64,000 bases of DNA, from positions 14,205,524 through 14,269,523 of the forward strand of contig NC_053115.1 of assembly GCF_010015445.1 (NCBI RefSeq). Direction: 5' to 3'. Below, in pieces: positions 10,384 to 21,974 of the stretch; within the stretch, counting starts at the first letter, position 1, and every line of letters starts with the position of its first letter. A program made the translations under genes and the position numbers. This DNA comes from Perca fluviatilis (taxonomy: Eukaryota; Chordata; Actinopteri; Perciformes; Percidae). Below the pieces are notes generated by a model. It was not told the origin of the DNA. It saw only the letters and a list, made by a program, of their open reading frames with translations, and made no database searches.

Positions 10384-11009
10384 GCTTGTGTATTAAATAA
10401 GGTTTATACATATACCTTATTTAATACACATAATTACAATATACAGCATATCATATTATGTATTATAATATAACATATTATGTACATAATATTATATGAA
10501 TACTATTCCCATTGTGGTGGTGTGATACACATTGTGAAACACATCCTGTGCATCATGTTGCATGTTTTCGCCTTTGGGCAAAGCAGCACCAACCTAACTA
10601 ACTCTCTGAGCGATACTCAGACATGATTCTGACTCTGTTCCACTGGCTGCCTTCATTTAGTTGCAGTTTCATCAGAGAGTTTCTGAAAGGAATAATTAGA
10701 TCACATTGTTACAGGAAAATATACTTATCTCCTGGCAATAGACTCACCTCTTCAAAAAGAATATGGAATGAGACCTCTCTATACCATATTACCTAACTAG
10801 TCGCTGTAGGAACCACCGGCTCAATGTTTTCAACTGCGACACAACGTATGCAGCTGAATGCGGCATATATTTTAAATGCCCTTTCAATCACACATCAGCC
10901 CTTACATCAAGAATGATCATGTTAACGTCTCACGTTTAGATGACATTTATAACTTCAATTAAGACTTACCATCTTGTTGTGTCCCACTGCAACAGCTTTC
11001 ATTGGCCAT
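6051..11009 (-). CDS. sit1: SIT1, signaling threshold-regulating transmembrane adaptor
   Basis: Six coding exons on the minus strand: 11009-10970, 7099-6995, 6904-6871, 6740-6679, 6579-6500 and 6299-6051. All have GT-AG borders and matching phases, giving 189 residues. The ectodomain is short (about 20 residues) with a sequon at N3 and a Cys pair (C6, C7) that could form the dimer disulfide. One transmembrane helix spans about 22-43. The cytoplasmic tail carries the SIT tyrosine motifs in the same order as mammals: Y72 (NPIYGNISY, Grb2-type YxN), Y114 (GCYANL), Y135 (IQYSDVV, the ITIM that recruits SHP2), Y165 (LYASV) and Y185 (GYANH). The protein dampens or tunes T- and B-cell receptor signalling at the plasma membrane. 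Intron 1 is expanded to about 3.9 kb by a LINE fragment with a hAT insertion. The assignment rests on motif order and spacing, and the first exon on exact phase fit plus its start context. Confidence 0.9.
6593..6650. repeat. Two-copy tandem repeat in a sit1 intron
   Basis: The unit CATCACACTGTAAACAGACA plus CAGACAAA occurs twice head to tail with nearly no change, in the intron between sit1 coding exons 4 and 5. It is probably a recent slippage duplication. Confidence 0.75.
7150..7492 (-). mobile_element. LINE 3' fragment (end of ORF2), first part
   Basis: The minus strand reads as the C-terminal end of a LINE ORF2: a Cys/His-rich signature with CRQSPADHIHMFWSCP and a following aromatic-rich stretch. 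This resembles the conserved tail of L1/Tx1-type fish LINEs. The upstream part of the same frame lies at 8873-8985, across the hAT element. The piece sits in sit1 intron 1 and has no intact coding sequence. Confidence 0.65.
7493..8872. mobile_element. Non-autonomous hAT element with perfect 8-bp target duplication
   Basis: Terminal inverted repeats begin CAGAGATGG (7493) and end CCATCTCTG (8872), followed inward by repeated CTTAAGTAGAAGTAC-like stretches. The target GTTACAGG is duplicated exactly at 7485-7492 and 8873-8880, the hAT hallmark. No transposase is encoded. The element has split a LINE fragment; removing it with one target copy rejoins the LINE frame. A GC-rich block at about 8604-8690 is shared with another hAT element at 56541-57059. 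Confidence 0.92.
8873..8985 (-). mobile_element. LINE ORF2 fragment, second part
   Basis: Continuation of the LINE piece at 7150-7492, on the other side of the hAT insertion. Its minus-strand frame (IIERRTFKKKTCWDAC) runs into the Cys-rich tail encoded before the insertion. It is a fragment only. Confidence 0.6.
9586..9710 (+). repeat. Possible tRNA-derived SINE remnant
   Basis: GTTAGAGGTGTAAGCCTCTG followed by TTTCAATTCCTGCTGGG resembles the A-box and B-box region of teleost tRNA-derived SINEs, but it is decayed. No clean cloverleaf or tRNA gene can be folded by eye. Confidence 0.35.
10056..10120 (-). mobile_element. 3' tail of a CR1/L2-clade (Rex1/Maui-like) LINE
   Basis: The string ACTTTATTGATCCCGCAATG followed by GGGAAATTC is the reverse complement of the common 3' end of CR1/L2-type fish LINEs. 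Only the tail is present, consistent with 5' truncation. Confidence 0.6.
10329..10381. repeat. (TA)n microsatellite
   Basis: About 26 uninterrupted TA units, in sit1 intron 1. Confidence 0.97.
10387..10430. repeat. Perfect 17-bp hairpin palindrome
   Basis: TGTGTATTAAATAAGGT (10387-10403) and its exact reverse complement (10414-10430) are separated by a 10-base spacer. The structure starts a few bases after the (TA)n tract. It may be the tip of a tiny MITE. Confidence 0.8.
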
Positions 11010-12275
11010 GAAGCTTTAACCAAACAAATGTATCTCTCTGTCTGTCTCTTTTACTATACTGTGTATATATAAATCTGATAAACAAGGCTACAGCATCTGT
11101 TGCTTGTTTATCCTCACACGGTGTGATGCTACTCGGAGAAGAAGACAGATTTTTTTTTTTCTCGAAAGGATTGGTTACAGGATGTGTGCTTTTGCAGAAA
11201 ACCACAAACTTTTTTTAGACTGAGAAAAACATCAAGGCAACACGTAGTGAGAATATGAATGTCTTTTGACAATATTAAGGAATAGTATTGTTAAAACAAC
11301 CAAATTTCAAATATATTACCCTGATAATTCCTTTCATTTTGTCATGTTTCTATATTTTTTTGAAGAAAAACAAAGGTTAATAGGTAAATTCAGAACAGTC
11401 AACATGTCAAATATAAATGATACTAACTCCGCTAAAAGCAATGACACATTTTATGTTATCCCAGATGTATTTATACACTTGTAAAGTCAGCAGTGATCTG
11501 CTAGAACAAAAATACACTAGTGACAATGACTGAGACTAACCAGTAAGTGTGAAGTAAAATTCCATTATGCCTTCATGTTGGTTTATTTAACTTTTATCAT
11601 GATGACCTCATTAAATGGAAGCAACCCTCTCTCTGTAGCTGGACCTGCTAAACCTGTGCTGCAGCTGGTAGAACACACTGTATATTAGCTGCTGTGTTGA
11701 CTAGCTCCTGTGAAACAATGGGGAACTTACAGGAGGCAGATGTCCCCAGAGAATATCCCTACATGTCTGTGTTAACATGCAAACTAGTATCCTGGTTTTA
11801 AGTCTCGTCCTGTTTTTGATCATATTTTGGATACCTGGACCACAGTTCAACCTGGTTATGCTGCTCTCTGTATGCCTGATTCTACTATTACCCATGTTTC
11901 TGATCATCTGTTGGTGCAGCCATGTGTTTGGCTTCTCTACAGCCATTAGATAGAACAATTTTTAACAAATTTGTTTTCTAGACTGTGATGAAATACATCT
12001 GATGACAAATACAAAGTGACTTTAGACGCATACTTGGCAAAGAAGTCTGGCCACATACACAAAAGCAACTACTAAGTTACACCTTCTGCATACATAAACC
12101 CTGTGATGGTTTGCAGTTCACAGTCATTTTTGATAACTATGTACCTACCCTTCGTTGGTTAAAAAAAAGACTGCTTGTCTTTAAAGATGAATACAAATTT
12201 TGTAGTTTGAATAGTTAATCAAAACAGATGACACTATAGCCTTTACTATTGTTCTGTGGAAATCCCACAATGTTA
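11010..12275. other. Upstream region of sit1, non-coding
   Basis: Holds the presumed sit1 promoter. An AT-rich TATATATAA stretch at about 11062-11072 lies roughly 55 bases upstream of the sit1 start on the minus strand and could serve as its TATA box. I see nothing coding elsewhere in this stretch. Confidence 0.4.
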
Positions 12276-12768
12276 TAGCCTGACAAGCCAGACCCACATC
12301 AAGATGTTGGGTCTGGGAACTCACCATTGGCAGGGCTCAATCCAAGGGGCGGGATAAACAGTTGTCTTTCAAATTCCCTCTGTACTCGTAGCCAACCAGA
12401 GCAACACTAGTTGATAGATTAAACCGTATCCGGTCGGCAAAACTCCGAACACATCTTCATTTTTTTAAGAATGACTTCAGTGCTTAACTCCATTTTTCCA
12501 GAGTCGCGGCTAAAGCCAATTCGAAAGAGCGGTGTTCGCCAGCAGCAGCAGCCATCTTCTTTGTTTTCAAGTAGCAGGGAATTCACGCGGAACCGTTGCA
12601 ACTCTGCCGTCCTTATGTTAAGCCCCGCCCACCAACTCTATACACGATGTGATTGGCCTGACCAGAATTTGGTTTTTCCAGCTCACAAGCCAACGGAGAG
12701 TTGCTAGACTGATCCTGGCTGCAAATTACATTTGCTGCCGCAAAGGGTGCATCTAGATTTCTAGGCTA
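12276..12768. mobile_element. MITE of about 490 bp, TAGCCTGACAAGCC family
   Basis: Starts TAGCCTGACAAGCCAGACCC and ends CATCTAGATTTCTAGGCTA, so both ends carry TAGCCT in inverted orientation. A short derivative sits at 1016-1099. No transposase is present; the open frame inside (12471-12707) is not a gene. Confidence 0.65.
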
Positions 12769-13512
12769 ACCATTTTACTATTTCACTGTAGGTTTCTAAT
12801 TATTTAAGATTCTTGCATGCAGGCTGATTGACACATTTCAGATGAATGTCAATTCAGTGAAGTAGCAACTGAGACCTGACACATCCTCCAGCTAGTTCTT
12901 AGGTCTGTTTTTACACATCACACCTGCCAACACTGGGTGAATGGTTTCCTGTATGATGTGTGGGCTACTGTAGGTCAAGTCATGTCCACCTTTACATCAT
13001 GATACACAGTTATAAGAGATGAATCTGCTGTGTGTGAGTTTTTACGAATTTATCAAAGGAAGCAGTACATATAGGAAACAAGAGTGTAATAAAAATGTTA
13101 AAATGTGTTTAGTATTGTGACTCCATGATGATTATCTGCTCATAAGATGGTTTAGGGGCATTGTGTGAGATTAAATGAATAGTTAGAGAAATAAAATAGA
13201 TGATTCTAAATGGGAGCAGAGAAAACCCAAAGAAGAGGATTCAGTTTGCTTTTTTTATTTTAGACCAGGCATGTTTTCTCTTTAGATTTCAATCTACAGT
13301 ATGCTATTGCTCCAAATGAGCTATAGTGACATCTTGAGGTCATTTGGTCGATCCACATCCTACATTGTTTTAATTTTCTTCCTCATGGTTTCAGCCAGTC
13401 TCTGATACCAAGTTCACACAAACTCAGGCAAATCAGAGACCGATTCATTGTTTCTGCAGCAGACTTCAAAAACAATGATGGGAAAATATTGTGGGAAAAC
13501 TTTTTTTATTTA

Positions 13513-13998
13513 AAGGTCCCATGATATGGTGCTCTTTGGATGCTTTTCTATAGACCTTAGTGGTCCCCTAATACTGTATCTGACGTCTCTTTCCCGAAAT
13601 TCAGCCAGTCCCACAATGAGCTTTCCTTAGTATGTGCCATTTCTGTGTCTGTAGCTATTGAGGAGGAGGGGGGCAAGGTGGAGGGGGTGTGGCCTTGACC
13701 AACTGCCACTTTGCTCATTTGAAAGCCATGATGTCTCTCTCTCATGGGTTGGCCAAATTCTCTGGGCGGGCAAAACAGAGAAAAGGGAGGTAACCTTGCT
13801 CCTTATGACCTCATAAGGAGAAGATTCCAGATCGGCCCATCTGAGCTTTCATTTTCTCAAAGGCAGAGCAGGATACCCAGGGCTCGGTTTACACCTATCG
13901 CCATTTCTAGCCACTGACGGACCGTAGGCAGGTTGGGGGAACGCATATTAATGTTAAAAAACCTCATAAAGTGAAATTTTCATGCCATGGGACCTTTT
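13513..13998. mobile_element. MITE of about 490 bp with AAAGGTCCCATG inverted ends
   Basis: The left end AAAGGTCCCATGATATGG and the right end CATGCCATGGGACCTTT are inverted copies. TTAA overlaps both borders, hinting at a TTAA-targeting (piggyBac- or Kolobok-like) origin, but the exact target duplication is ambiguous by one base. It is non-autonomous. Confidence 0.75.
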
Positions 13999-14116
13999 AA
14001 GGAGTGCAAGGACATATAAGGTTTCTTCTCGTGACCTTACCGTATGGTTTATCATAGCCTATCTCTATATTTCCAGGAATACCTAATTAGGATTGAGCAT
14101 CAAGAACCGGTTCCAA

Positions 14117-14216
14117 CTAGCCTGGATGGCAGCCAAATTTAGCCCCGCCCACAACATTTGAGGTCGGGAAGTTAAATATTCTGACTAGAATCTGAGTATG
14201 ACGACGTCAGGCTAGG
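14117..14216. repeat. Short MITE copy, AGCCTGGATGCCAGCC family
   Basis: About 100 bases from CTAGCCTGGATGGCAGCC to GACGTCAGGCTAG. A second copy lies at 25508-25597. Both share CTTAGCCCCGCCCACAACAT-like sequence and CTGACTAGAATCTGAGTATG. Confidence 0.6.
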
Positions 14217-15592
14217 TTGCAACTTGAATCGTTTTAAATATTAAGTTTTGGTTTCCGTAGCGGGCAGGCGCTTGTTGTGTTGCAGCCATGGAGCACAGTA
14301 AGCGGCGCTATAAAGTGTGGCTAAAAAGGCCAATAAAACTGTAAATCACCATTAAATCAAAATCAAATTTTACTCTTATCTGTAAAATAAGTATGTGACC
14401 CGTTTCAACTCAATCAAAAGAATCGGAATTGGAATTAGAATAGTTAAAATCAAAACGATGCCCAACCCTATAATGTCATAGTGATCTGATAGTTAATGTT
14501 AATAGTCTCATATTGTGGATTTTTAAGTAAAAGTACGAAAGTACTATCAGCTAAATGCATTTAAAGTGCTATATTAGCAGTAACAAGTACTCATGCAGAA
14601 GAGTAAACCCTGAGTGAGTAAACAATAGTTTTTTATTCATTATATATCTGATGCAATAACGTAAAAAGCATTGCATTTCTGTGGCTGGTCAAGAGAAAGC
14701 TAATTGTAACTACTTTACATATGTTGGGTACTTTATTCTACAACAATGCATGATTGTTATGCGGCTACATTCATTTAAGGTCAAGTAGAAATAGCCTAAA
14801 ATGGAAGTACTCAAGGATTCATGGAATTCTGTTTATCACATGAACACCAGAGGATGTAAAATGACAAAATAAAATGTGCAAAATAAAAACCTATTTTGCT
14901 ATATGAAAAAGCAGCTTTTTTCATTAATGCATAAAGAAAGTGAAGGCCAATATGAAAAGTATGTTAACTTAAAATCGCTGCTAAATTAAATTTTAATTTA
15001 TTGTGCTGACAAGTGGAGATCCCAACTGTAGGCTACAGTGTGCAAAAAGAAGCAAAATGTGCAACAGTTAAGTCCACATCTCACTGTAATTCTATTGATG
15101 CTGTTTTGTTGCCACTGCTGCTGTCTGTTTCCTAAATCAATTTTATTTAACTATTTTTTTATGTTGTTATTAACTATTTTCTTTATTTTGGCTACACAAT
15201 GCTACACCGAGAGAAGCCATAATTTCATTTTAATAATGGTAGCCTTCTGATTCTGATCTCAACTGTAAGGCCTACGTCTATAAACGAGTAGCCTTACCTA
15301 GACGGACAAGCAGCCTGTTGTCAATTTTAAGTTTGCACAATATTGTTTGAAAGCAAAACAGTAAGTTGTCACACGTTTTCTAGTCTCGCATTGTCAGACC
15401 TATGTCCACGGCGCTGTGCAGGACGTTTTCTGATACTAGTTAAACACCCTCCCAAACCAAAACTCCTCCAGACAGACAGACAGACCTAACAGGCGGGTCT
15501 AACGTCCTCTTGTCCCGCCCACCGCTCTGCTGCAGTCCTCTCCTCTCCTGAACGCTGATGTGTTACTAACTTCAGCCTCCAACTCTGCCAAA
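14217..15592. other. Intergenic region and ssr1 promoter
   Basis: Mostly AT-rich. From about 15400 to 15590 the sequence becomes GC- and CpG-richer (CCCGCCCACC near 15513, a short CAGA tandem at 15471-15484), consistent with a TATA-less housekeeping promoter for ssr1. No other gene is seen. Confidence 0.5.
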
Positions 15593-18500
15593 ATGTTCAA
15601 TTTCGGATCAAAATTGCTGGTGCTGTTACTCCTGGCCTTCCCCTGTGGATTAATATCCATCGGTAAGACATTTTTTTCTTTGAAGCAGACGGTTTATTCT
15701 CGTCGCCTCACTAAGGCAACAAGTTGACGTGGCATAGTCACGTAGCAGCTTTTAAGCCACCGCTTTCTAAACGTCAATGTATAGACGTTTTATCCATACG
15801 TTTATTCATAGCAATGAGTGGTAGCTCGTCTCTTTGACTCTGAAAATAATTGTCTTCTTTAACCAGCCGCTGCAGTCTAAGCGTAGGAAAATAATGTCAG
15901 CCATTAAATGTGAAGTTAAATTTCACTTTGTGAGCTTTAGAGGTGATTTTAGACAATGTGTAAAAGTCGTTGTGGATGCAGCAACAGTTAACGGCTCCCT
16001 CTTGCTGGGACACGTCACCATAGATAAGATGGTAACTTACTATATATGTTTGGGTTTGTTGGTGTCTCTTAAGCTTTTTCCCCACTGACTTACATTAAAG
16101 TTGGGACTTTGATTGATTTGCTGTTGTTCATTTTACACTTGCAACAAAGTTTGTCTGCAGACAGGGAAATACCTGACAATAATGAAAATGTATAAACATT
16201 TAAAATGTGTAAAACGTGGACTTCATTCATTCATTTTGTATTACATTTGAATTATCGTGAACGCTACTGGTCAATCCAGCTAAAACATTACTTTAAAATG
16301 TTTGATTCATTGATTGGTTTATTGCTTAATGGTGTAATATTGGAGTTCTACCGCCAACAAAAGATAGCCTAATGCTTTTACATTTTTTCAGAAGATCAAA
16401 TCGTATTGTCACACTTTTTCCACAGCTACACTGATCATTCTCCACACACAAAAAAACAAATGGTTCAACTCAATATTTTTGACATACAGTGATGCATGGC
16501 AGTGGTGCTTTAGCATGAATGATGGTATTTGTAGAAGATATACAAACATAAAATATGTGTAAAAGAAAAAATATCAATACAGGCGTTCATTGTCCATTTC
16601 GCTTATTAAAAACTGTCAAAAGATTACTAGCTGAGAAAATCCACCGACCAAAACCCCCAGGAAAACACACTTAATCAGTATTAATTTATTATCATGTATT
16701 AAGATGGGACAATAATCAAATCCTGGACGATAATCATTATTAACATTATTTCCTCTAATGGAGAAATCCTTACTCATTTCTATGTTTGTGTATTTTGCCC
16801 CGTGCAGGCCAGGTCTCCGCAGACTCCGACTCTGCTGAGGACATTGCTGAGGACCCAGATGCTGCAGTAGATGAGGAGGAAGATGATGAAGAGGTGCTCG
16901 TTGAGGAAGATCAGATACAACCATCGGTATGTTTAAGTCATACGCAGTATAGCAACTTCCACAGATGTGCATGCAGATGATTAAGTAACAATGTCATGCG
17001 TTGGTCCTCCTCAGGAAGGAGAGGAAGAGGACTCTGATAAACTGTTAACATCTCACCCTGATGCCGACACAACCATCCTCTTCATGACAGGAGAAGGTTG
17101 GTTCAGCTCCTGTTATTTTTCAATCGGTTAGCTTTTACAGTGTTTACACTAAGTGAATACATCATCCCGGACAGCTTTTATTTTATGGGGCAACATAGCA
17201 GGCAATCCTGCGACTTTTTTAGTCCATCTTATAACTCATACTTTATTTATATTCATGATTCATTTATTATATTCATGATTTATTTGTATTCATAATACAT
17301 TTAGAGTTTCCTGCCAATGAAATTGTGAGGTTCCTGGTGGGTTTCACCAACAAGGGAGGTCAGGATTTCACCGTTCAGTCGTTGGAGGCCTCCTTCCGTT
17401 ACCCCCAAGACTTCCAGTTCTACATTCAGAATGTAAGTTTAATTAAAAAAAATATTTTTTTTCAAAACGGGCTCCACATTTTTGACTCAATCTGGAGTCT
17501 GATACAAAATCATTTAAGAATACAATCACTTGTTGATTTGTTTTCACTTTGAGATGATCAAAAAGTACTCAATGCCTACGTGTATCAAAGTTTTTGGGGT
17601 TTGGTTGTATAAGAGTATGGTCAAATATAATTCTCAATGATATTGATGTTTATAAAATACTCATGTGTTAAAAAAACAAACATTACAATTGCACATAATG
17701 CTCTTTTATAATTTGATGCTGATGATTTCTATGTAGCTACTGTGTACTTGTATGTTTCTGTTGCTAAAAAGTCATTTTTTTTAATGATGTACATTGTATC
17801 TTTTGATTAGTTCACAGCGTTGCCTCTGAGCACTGTAGTGCAGCCTCAGTCTCAGGCCTCCTTTGAGTACTCCTTTATCCCAGCTCAGCCCATGGCAGGT
17901 CGCCCATTTGGTCTTGTTATCCTCCTCAACTATCTTGACACTGAGGTAAAAAGGTTTTTCATATTTATTTATTTATTTAAAAAACAAAGAAAAAGAGAGA
18001 GAAATAAAAAATGTGGTGGTGCTAGAGAAAAGATGAAGTGTGATGATTTTTGGCAATGACAAATTGCTCTGCAGGAAGGTTTTTCTAAGCCCATCTCAAA
18101 TTCTGATGATTCATTAAAATGAATACCTGAAGATGCCATTGTCAACAAAGCAGTCTGTCTTTATATTCATAACTGCTAAATTTTCAATTTTTGTGTAATG
18201 GGGATGGCTGGTGGCTCCTTACTGTTATTTTTGATTTTGAGCTTTGACTGTTGTTTCCAAGCTATTGACATTCAGATTTTTAAAGAGCAGCTATAAAAAC
18301 CTTTAAGAAAGTTCTTGTTTCAAGGTACTTGTTTACATAGAGTATTCTCTTATTATTATTTTTAATTTTTCTTAAGGGCAACGTGTTCCAGACTGCCATT
18401 TACAACCAGACTGTCACCATCATTGAGCTAGAAGAGGGACTGGATGGGGAAACGTAAGGCTTTCTTCTACTATGTTCTATACATACATGCATCATGCATA

Positions 18501-19878
18501 CTTGTTAATGAAAATGTAGATACAGTTATTGCTCTTTCATATTATTTCACTGAAATAACACACAAACACAAAACTAGAAGGAACACCAAAATGACGGCAG
18601 TAAGTGGCCGTTTTAAACCAATTTCTGCATCTCCGTTCTCGGTAAAAAATGTGTAAATCTAATTACTTTGCCCCCTATTACTTATTTGAAATGTCTCTGT
18701 AGGCTACATACAGAAGGCTTCACAATACCAGCCTTCCCAGACTATTGCACCACATGTAAGAACCTGTAAAATGAGGTGTGAAATTGGCACTAAGAGACTA
18801 GTTGTCAGAATTGTGCTGCTGATGCAAGATGCAGAATGTGTCACCAGCAAATTATTCAAGCAAAACAAAGTGTTTTGCATCCTAAAATCTCAAAACTGAT
18901 CAGAAAATGTTGCAGATACAGATCGCAAGAATGAATACAGTATTTAGTATACTGTAAACTGCAGAATATTTAGGAGAGGTTATAGAAGTGTTTTCAAACC
19001 GCCATTTTCAACTAGCTTGGTTGCTACAATTATTTAAATAATAGCGTTGCAAAAAAGCCATTTGAAACGTAGATGGCTGCAAATTGTGATCATGCATTGT
19101 AATGGGTATGCATTGCAAATAAAGTAAATAGCAGTTCAGGCAAGGTCTAAATTGTGTCATCAGTCATTGAGTAGCTATGCATCACTCATAGAGTATGGTG
19201 TGCAAAAACACAAAATAACTGTAACTCTTTTAGTGATTTCTGTTCACTGATTTATAGAGATCACTTTGTTTTTTTTCTGCAGAATGTTTATGTACATCTT
19301 CCTGGTTGGACTGGTGGCCCTGATGCTCTTTGGAATGTACCAGGTCCTGGAAACGAGGACAGTATGTGCTTTATTCTTAATGTGAACATATGTATGTAAT
19401 ACATTTTTTGTGTGTATAAAGTCCGCAGCCGCAAATGGAAAAGAATGCAAACTAGCAAGCGGCATCACCCATCCTCCTCCCTGTAAAATCTCCTTAAACA
19501 GGGATACATTGATATTAGAGCAGGCTCACGGATAAAATGTTTTTAAAATTAGACTGTTGTTGTATTTCAACTTGTGTTTTACAGAAAAAGAGAATCCCAG
19601 TAAAAATAGAGAAGGGCACTGGTGGGATGAACGATGTGGACATCAGCTGGATTCCTCAGGAGACTCTCAATGTCATGAGTATGTTCATTTTTTATCTCCA
19701 ACTGTTACAAGTAATAACGGACTGAACAGAGAACTGATTATTTTGCTCATATTACTGTTGCTCTCCATGAAAATGAAGCAGCACAGATCTGATCTTTACA
19801 TCCTGTCTTACAGACAAGGCTTCCCCTAAAGCATCTCCACGGAAACGAACCAATAGGGCAGCTGGAGCAGATCAATAA
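15593..19878 (+). CDS. ssr1: SSR1, translocon-associated protein subunit alpha (TRAP alpha)
   Basis: Nine coding exons: 15593-15662, 16808-16926, 17015-17096, 17305-17432, 17811-17945, 18377-18453, 19283-19361, 19585-19678 and 19814-19878. All are GT-AG and in phase, giving 282 residues. The product is the alpha subunit of the TRAP complex, which sits beside Sec61 in the ER membrane and aids translocation of selected nascent chains. It has a signal peptide ([16 protein letters not shown]...), then a highly acidic luminal segment (about residues 28-65, E/D runs). The folded luminal domain carries sequons at N133 (QNFTA) and N188 (YNQT), matching the two sites of mammalian SSR1. A single transmembrane helix spans about 205-226, followed by a basic cytoplasmic tail ([10 protein letters not shown]). 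AATAAA overlaps the stop codon and is too close to be the working poly(A) signal; 20543-20548 is a better candidate. Identification is firm. Confidence 0.96.
15725..15732 (+). promoter_or_regulatory. UPRE-like motif (TGACGTGG) in ssr1 intron 1
   Basis: TGACGTGG, 63 bases after the first exon, matches the core of the XBP1/ATF6 unfolded-protein-response element, with a second ACGT core (GTCACGTA) a few bases on. TRAP subunits are known secretory-pathway genes responsive to ER stress, so the position is sensible. Function is inferred. Confidence 0.35.
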
Positions 19879-20721
19879 AACTGTCCTCTTCCATCCATCA
19901 TCATACTGTCCATCAGACTTTCAAAGCTCATTTCCTCGCCACGGTAACCAGATTACCCAGCCTGAGCAATGTGTTTGAGATGTTTGTATGGATCTCAGCC
20001 TCTCATCCTGCTGCTCTGCTGGAACCTCGACCAAAGAGCATCCTGAACTCTACTGGTCTGATCAGGGCAAGACCATTTAGACACTAACAGGACTGAACTA
20101 CAGTTCATTTTTTAAAGGGACATTCCTATTTCATCTTTTGAAAAAGATGAATCCCCTCCTCTCCAATGTAAACACCATTGTGCCTTATCTGTACTGTATC
20201 TGTGGTGCCTGCAAAGACTCAATGTTAAGAAAAAAGTATATGCAATTGATTAAAGGGCTGCCCACTGATACCCCTCTGCTTTTAACATCCACTTACATGT
20301 AGTTTATAAAATTACAAATTTAGTTTTTCAATGGAGCAATGGCAGCTGCAGTTACAACAACCATTAAAACAGTGTTCTCTGGAGGTTTCTGTAGGCTACA
20401 TTACCCATTTGTTTTCTCACCTTACTTTTGTATTATATCTGTTCGTTGGTGGAGCATTCCAAACTATTTACTAAGTGCCAGTGGTGCAATCTGTCAGATT
20501 GCATGCCATTACTTTTGGGGGAAAAAAAGTTTTTTCAAAAACAATAAAAAGGTGAACCGAGTGTATTTAGTCCTGTTAGTTGCTCTCTTGGAAACTCAAT
20601 TTCCTAAATATTATACTGTACAGTTTGTGTTTCGTTCAATCATGTTTTTGGATTTCACAGTACACAGTTTCAGCAAAATGTGGATGGTGTCACTCAAGGA
20701 AACTTTAAAGGAAATGACATG

Positions 20722-21003
20722 TAGGACTGCAACTAACGATTATTTAAGTAACCAAATGTTTGGTCTACAAAACATCAGAAAACGATGGAAAATGCCCATC
20801 ACAATTTCCCAGAGCCCAAATTGATGTTATTAGATGTCCAACCAACAGTCCAAGACCCAAAGATATTCCATTTAAAATGGTAAGACAAGGAAATACAGAA
20901 ATGTTTGACAAGCTGAACCATCACGTTTGCTTTTAAAATGATTTAAACTATCTTACTGTTACAATCAACTAATCGATTAACGGACCAATGGTTGCAGCTC
21001 TAA
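20722..21003. mobile_element. MITE with GGACTGCAACTAACGATTA-type ends
   Basis: The left end AGGACTGCAACTAACGATTA and the reverse complement of the right end (TTAGAGCTGCAACCATTGG) are related inverted repeats. Related pieces occur at 49322-49470 and, more diverged, at 60606-60950. This type ("gctgcaactaacgatta") is abundant in teleosts. Confidence 0.6.
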
Positions 21004-21964
21004 TGACATGTTTTAAGCCATAGTTTTCACGTAACCCTACATTTTTATGGCACCATGAGCTAACTTACAAACAACCTAATTAAAAGAGGTAGTGTTCCAC
21101 AAGTAAGCATAACATTAGGCATAATGTAAATTATGAATAAATATGTACTTGGGTTTAAATTTTCCAATTGTTAAAAGAAAATAGTACAGCAGCCTAATTG
21201 GTTATCAGATGAGTTGAAAATATGACTGAATAGCCCACATCAATAAATAATATGGTTAGTAAAATAAAAAAGGGAGTTTAAAAAGAAATGTGTTTCTTTA
21301 CCTCCAATCAGTTTTAAATCAATTCAAACTTTATTTTACTCTCCTATTTATCTTTTCAGCTATTTCCTCTTTTGGTCTTTGCACAGATTTGATCATTTAT
21401 TCAATCTATATTTCTCATGCAACATTTCCTGTATTCCTTATGCTTATATGATAATGAGTTGGACGTCTACATACACAAAAATGTATCATTCATGATGCAC
21501 CCGATCTTTGCATTGTGATGTAGTCAGGACTGCATCAGATTTAAACTTAAAACACATGGAATAGCATATAGCGTCTGTACTGTAAGAGTGGAGGAGCTCC
21601 TATACATTGAGATTACATCAGATATTATAATCGAGAAAGTGTGTGATAAGAACAAGCAGGGCATCCTGAGAGTCCTCCCGTGTTGCGTGAGTGTTGCAGG
21701 AGGGTTGCGCGGTGGTGGGGAGGTGAGAGCTGTCCGGTGCTGAGGAGGGAAGATGAGCTCAGCGCGCGCTGGGGTGCAGGTAACGTCAGCAGTCGGCCGG
21801 AGCAAGGAAAGACGGTACATATACACCCACCAAGTGTTTATCGCCGCTTAATCACATTAATAATGGGCAGCTAATCAGCTCCGTGTGACTCAACTCCGCT
21901 TTATTTTTTTTATTCCGATTTATGAGTGCCTCGGCAGCATCCCGCGCCCTCTGCTTGGCTTGAA

Positions 21965-21973
21965 ATGGGATGA
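21965..21973 (+). promoter_or_regulatory. Minimal upstream ORF directly before the nrn1 start
   Basis: ATG GGA TGA encodes only Met-Gly. Its stop ends one base before the nrn1 ATG at 21975. A ribosome starting here would terminate right at the main start, a layout that can attenuate translation or force reinitiation. Confidence 0.5.
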
Positions 21974-21974
21974 T

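Larger units (their letters stand above)
19879..21974. other. ssr1 3' UTR, a MITE and the nrn1 promoter/5' UTR
   Basis: The ssr1 3' UTR probably runs to the AATAAA at 20543. A MITE lies at 20722-21003. From about 21660 to 21960 the DNA is GC-richer, with GCGCGCTGGGG and GTAACGTCAGC (CRE-like), fitting the nrn1 promoter and leader. A 161-codon open frame at 20339-20824 has no family features and spans the UTR/MITE border. Confidence 0.5.

Noticed and set aside
12471..12707. 78-codon open frame with poly-Gln
   Set aside because: Internal to the MITE at 12276-12768; the Gln run is a short CAG repeat.
20339..20824. 161-codon open frame after ssr1
   Set aside because: Lies in the ssr1 3' UTR and runs into a MITE; no domain, no splice structure and low-complexity composition.
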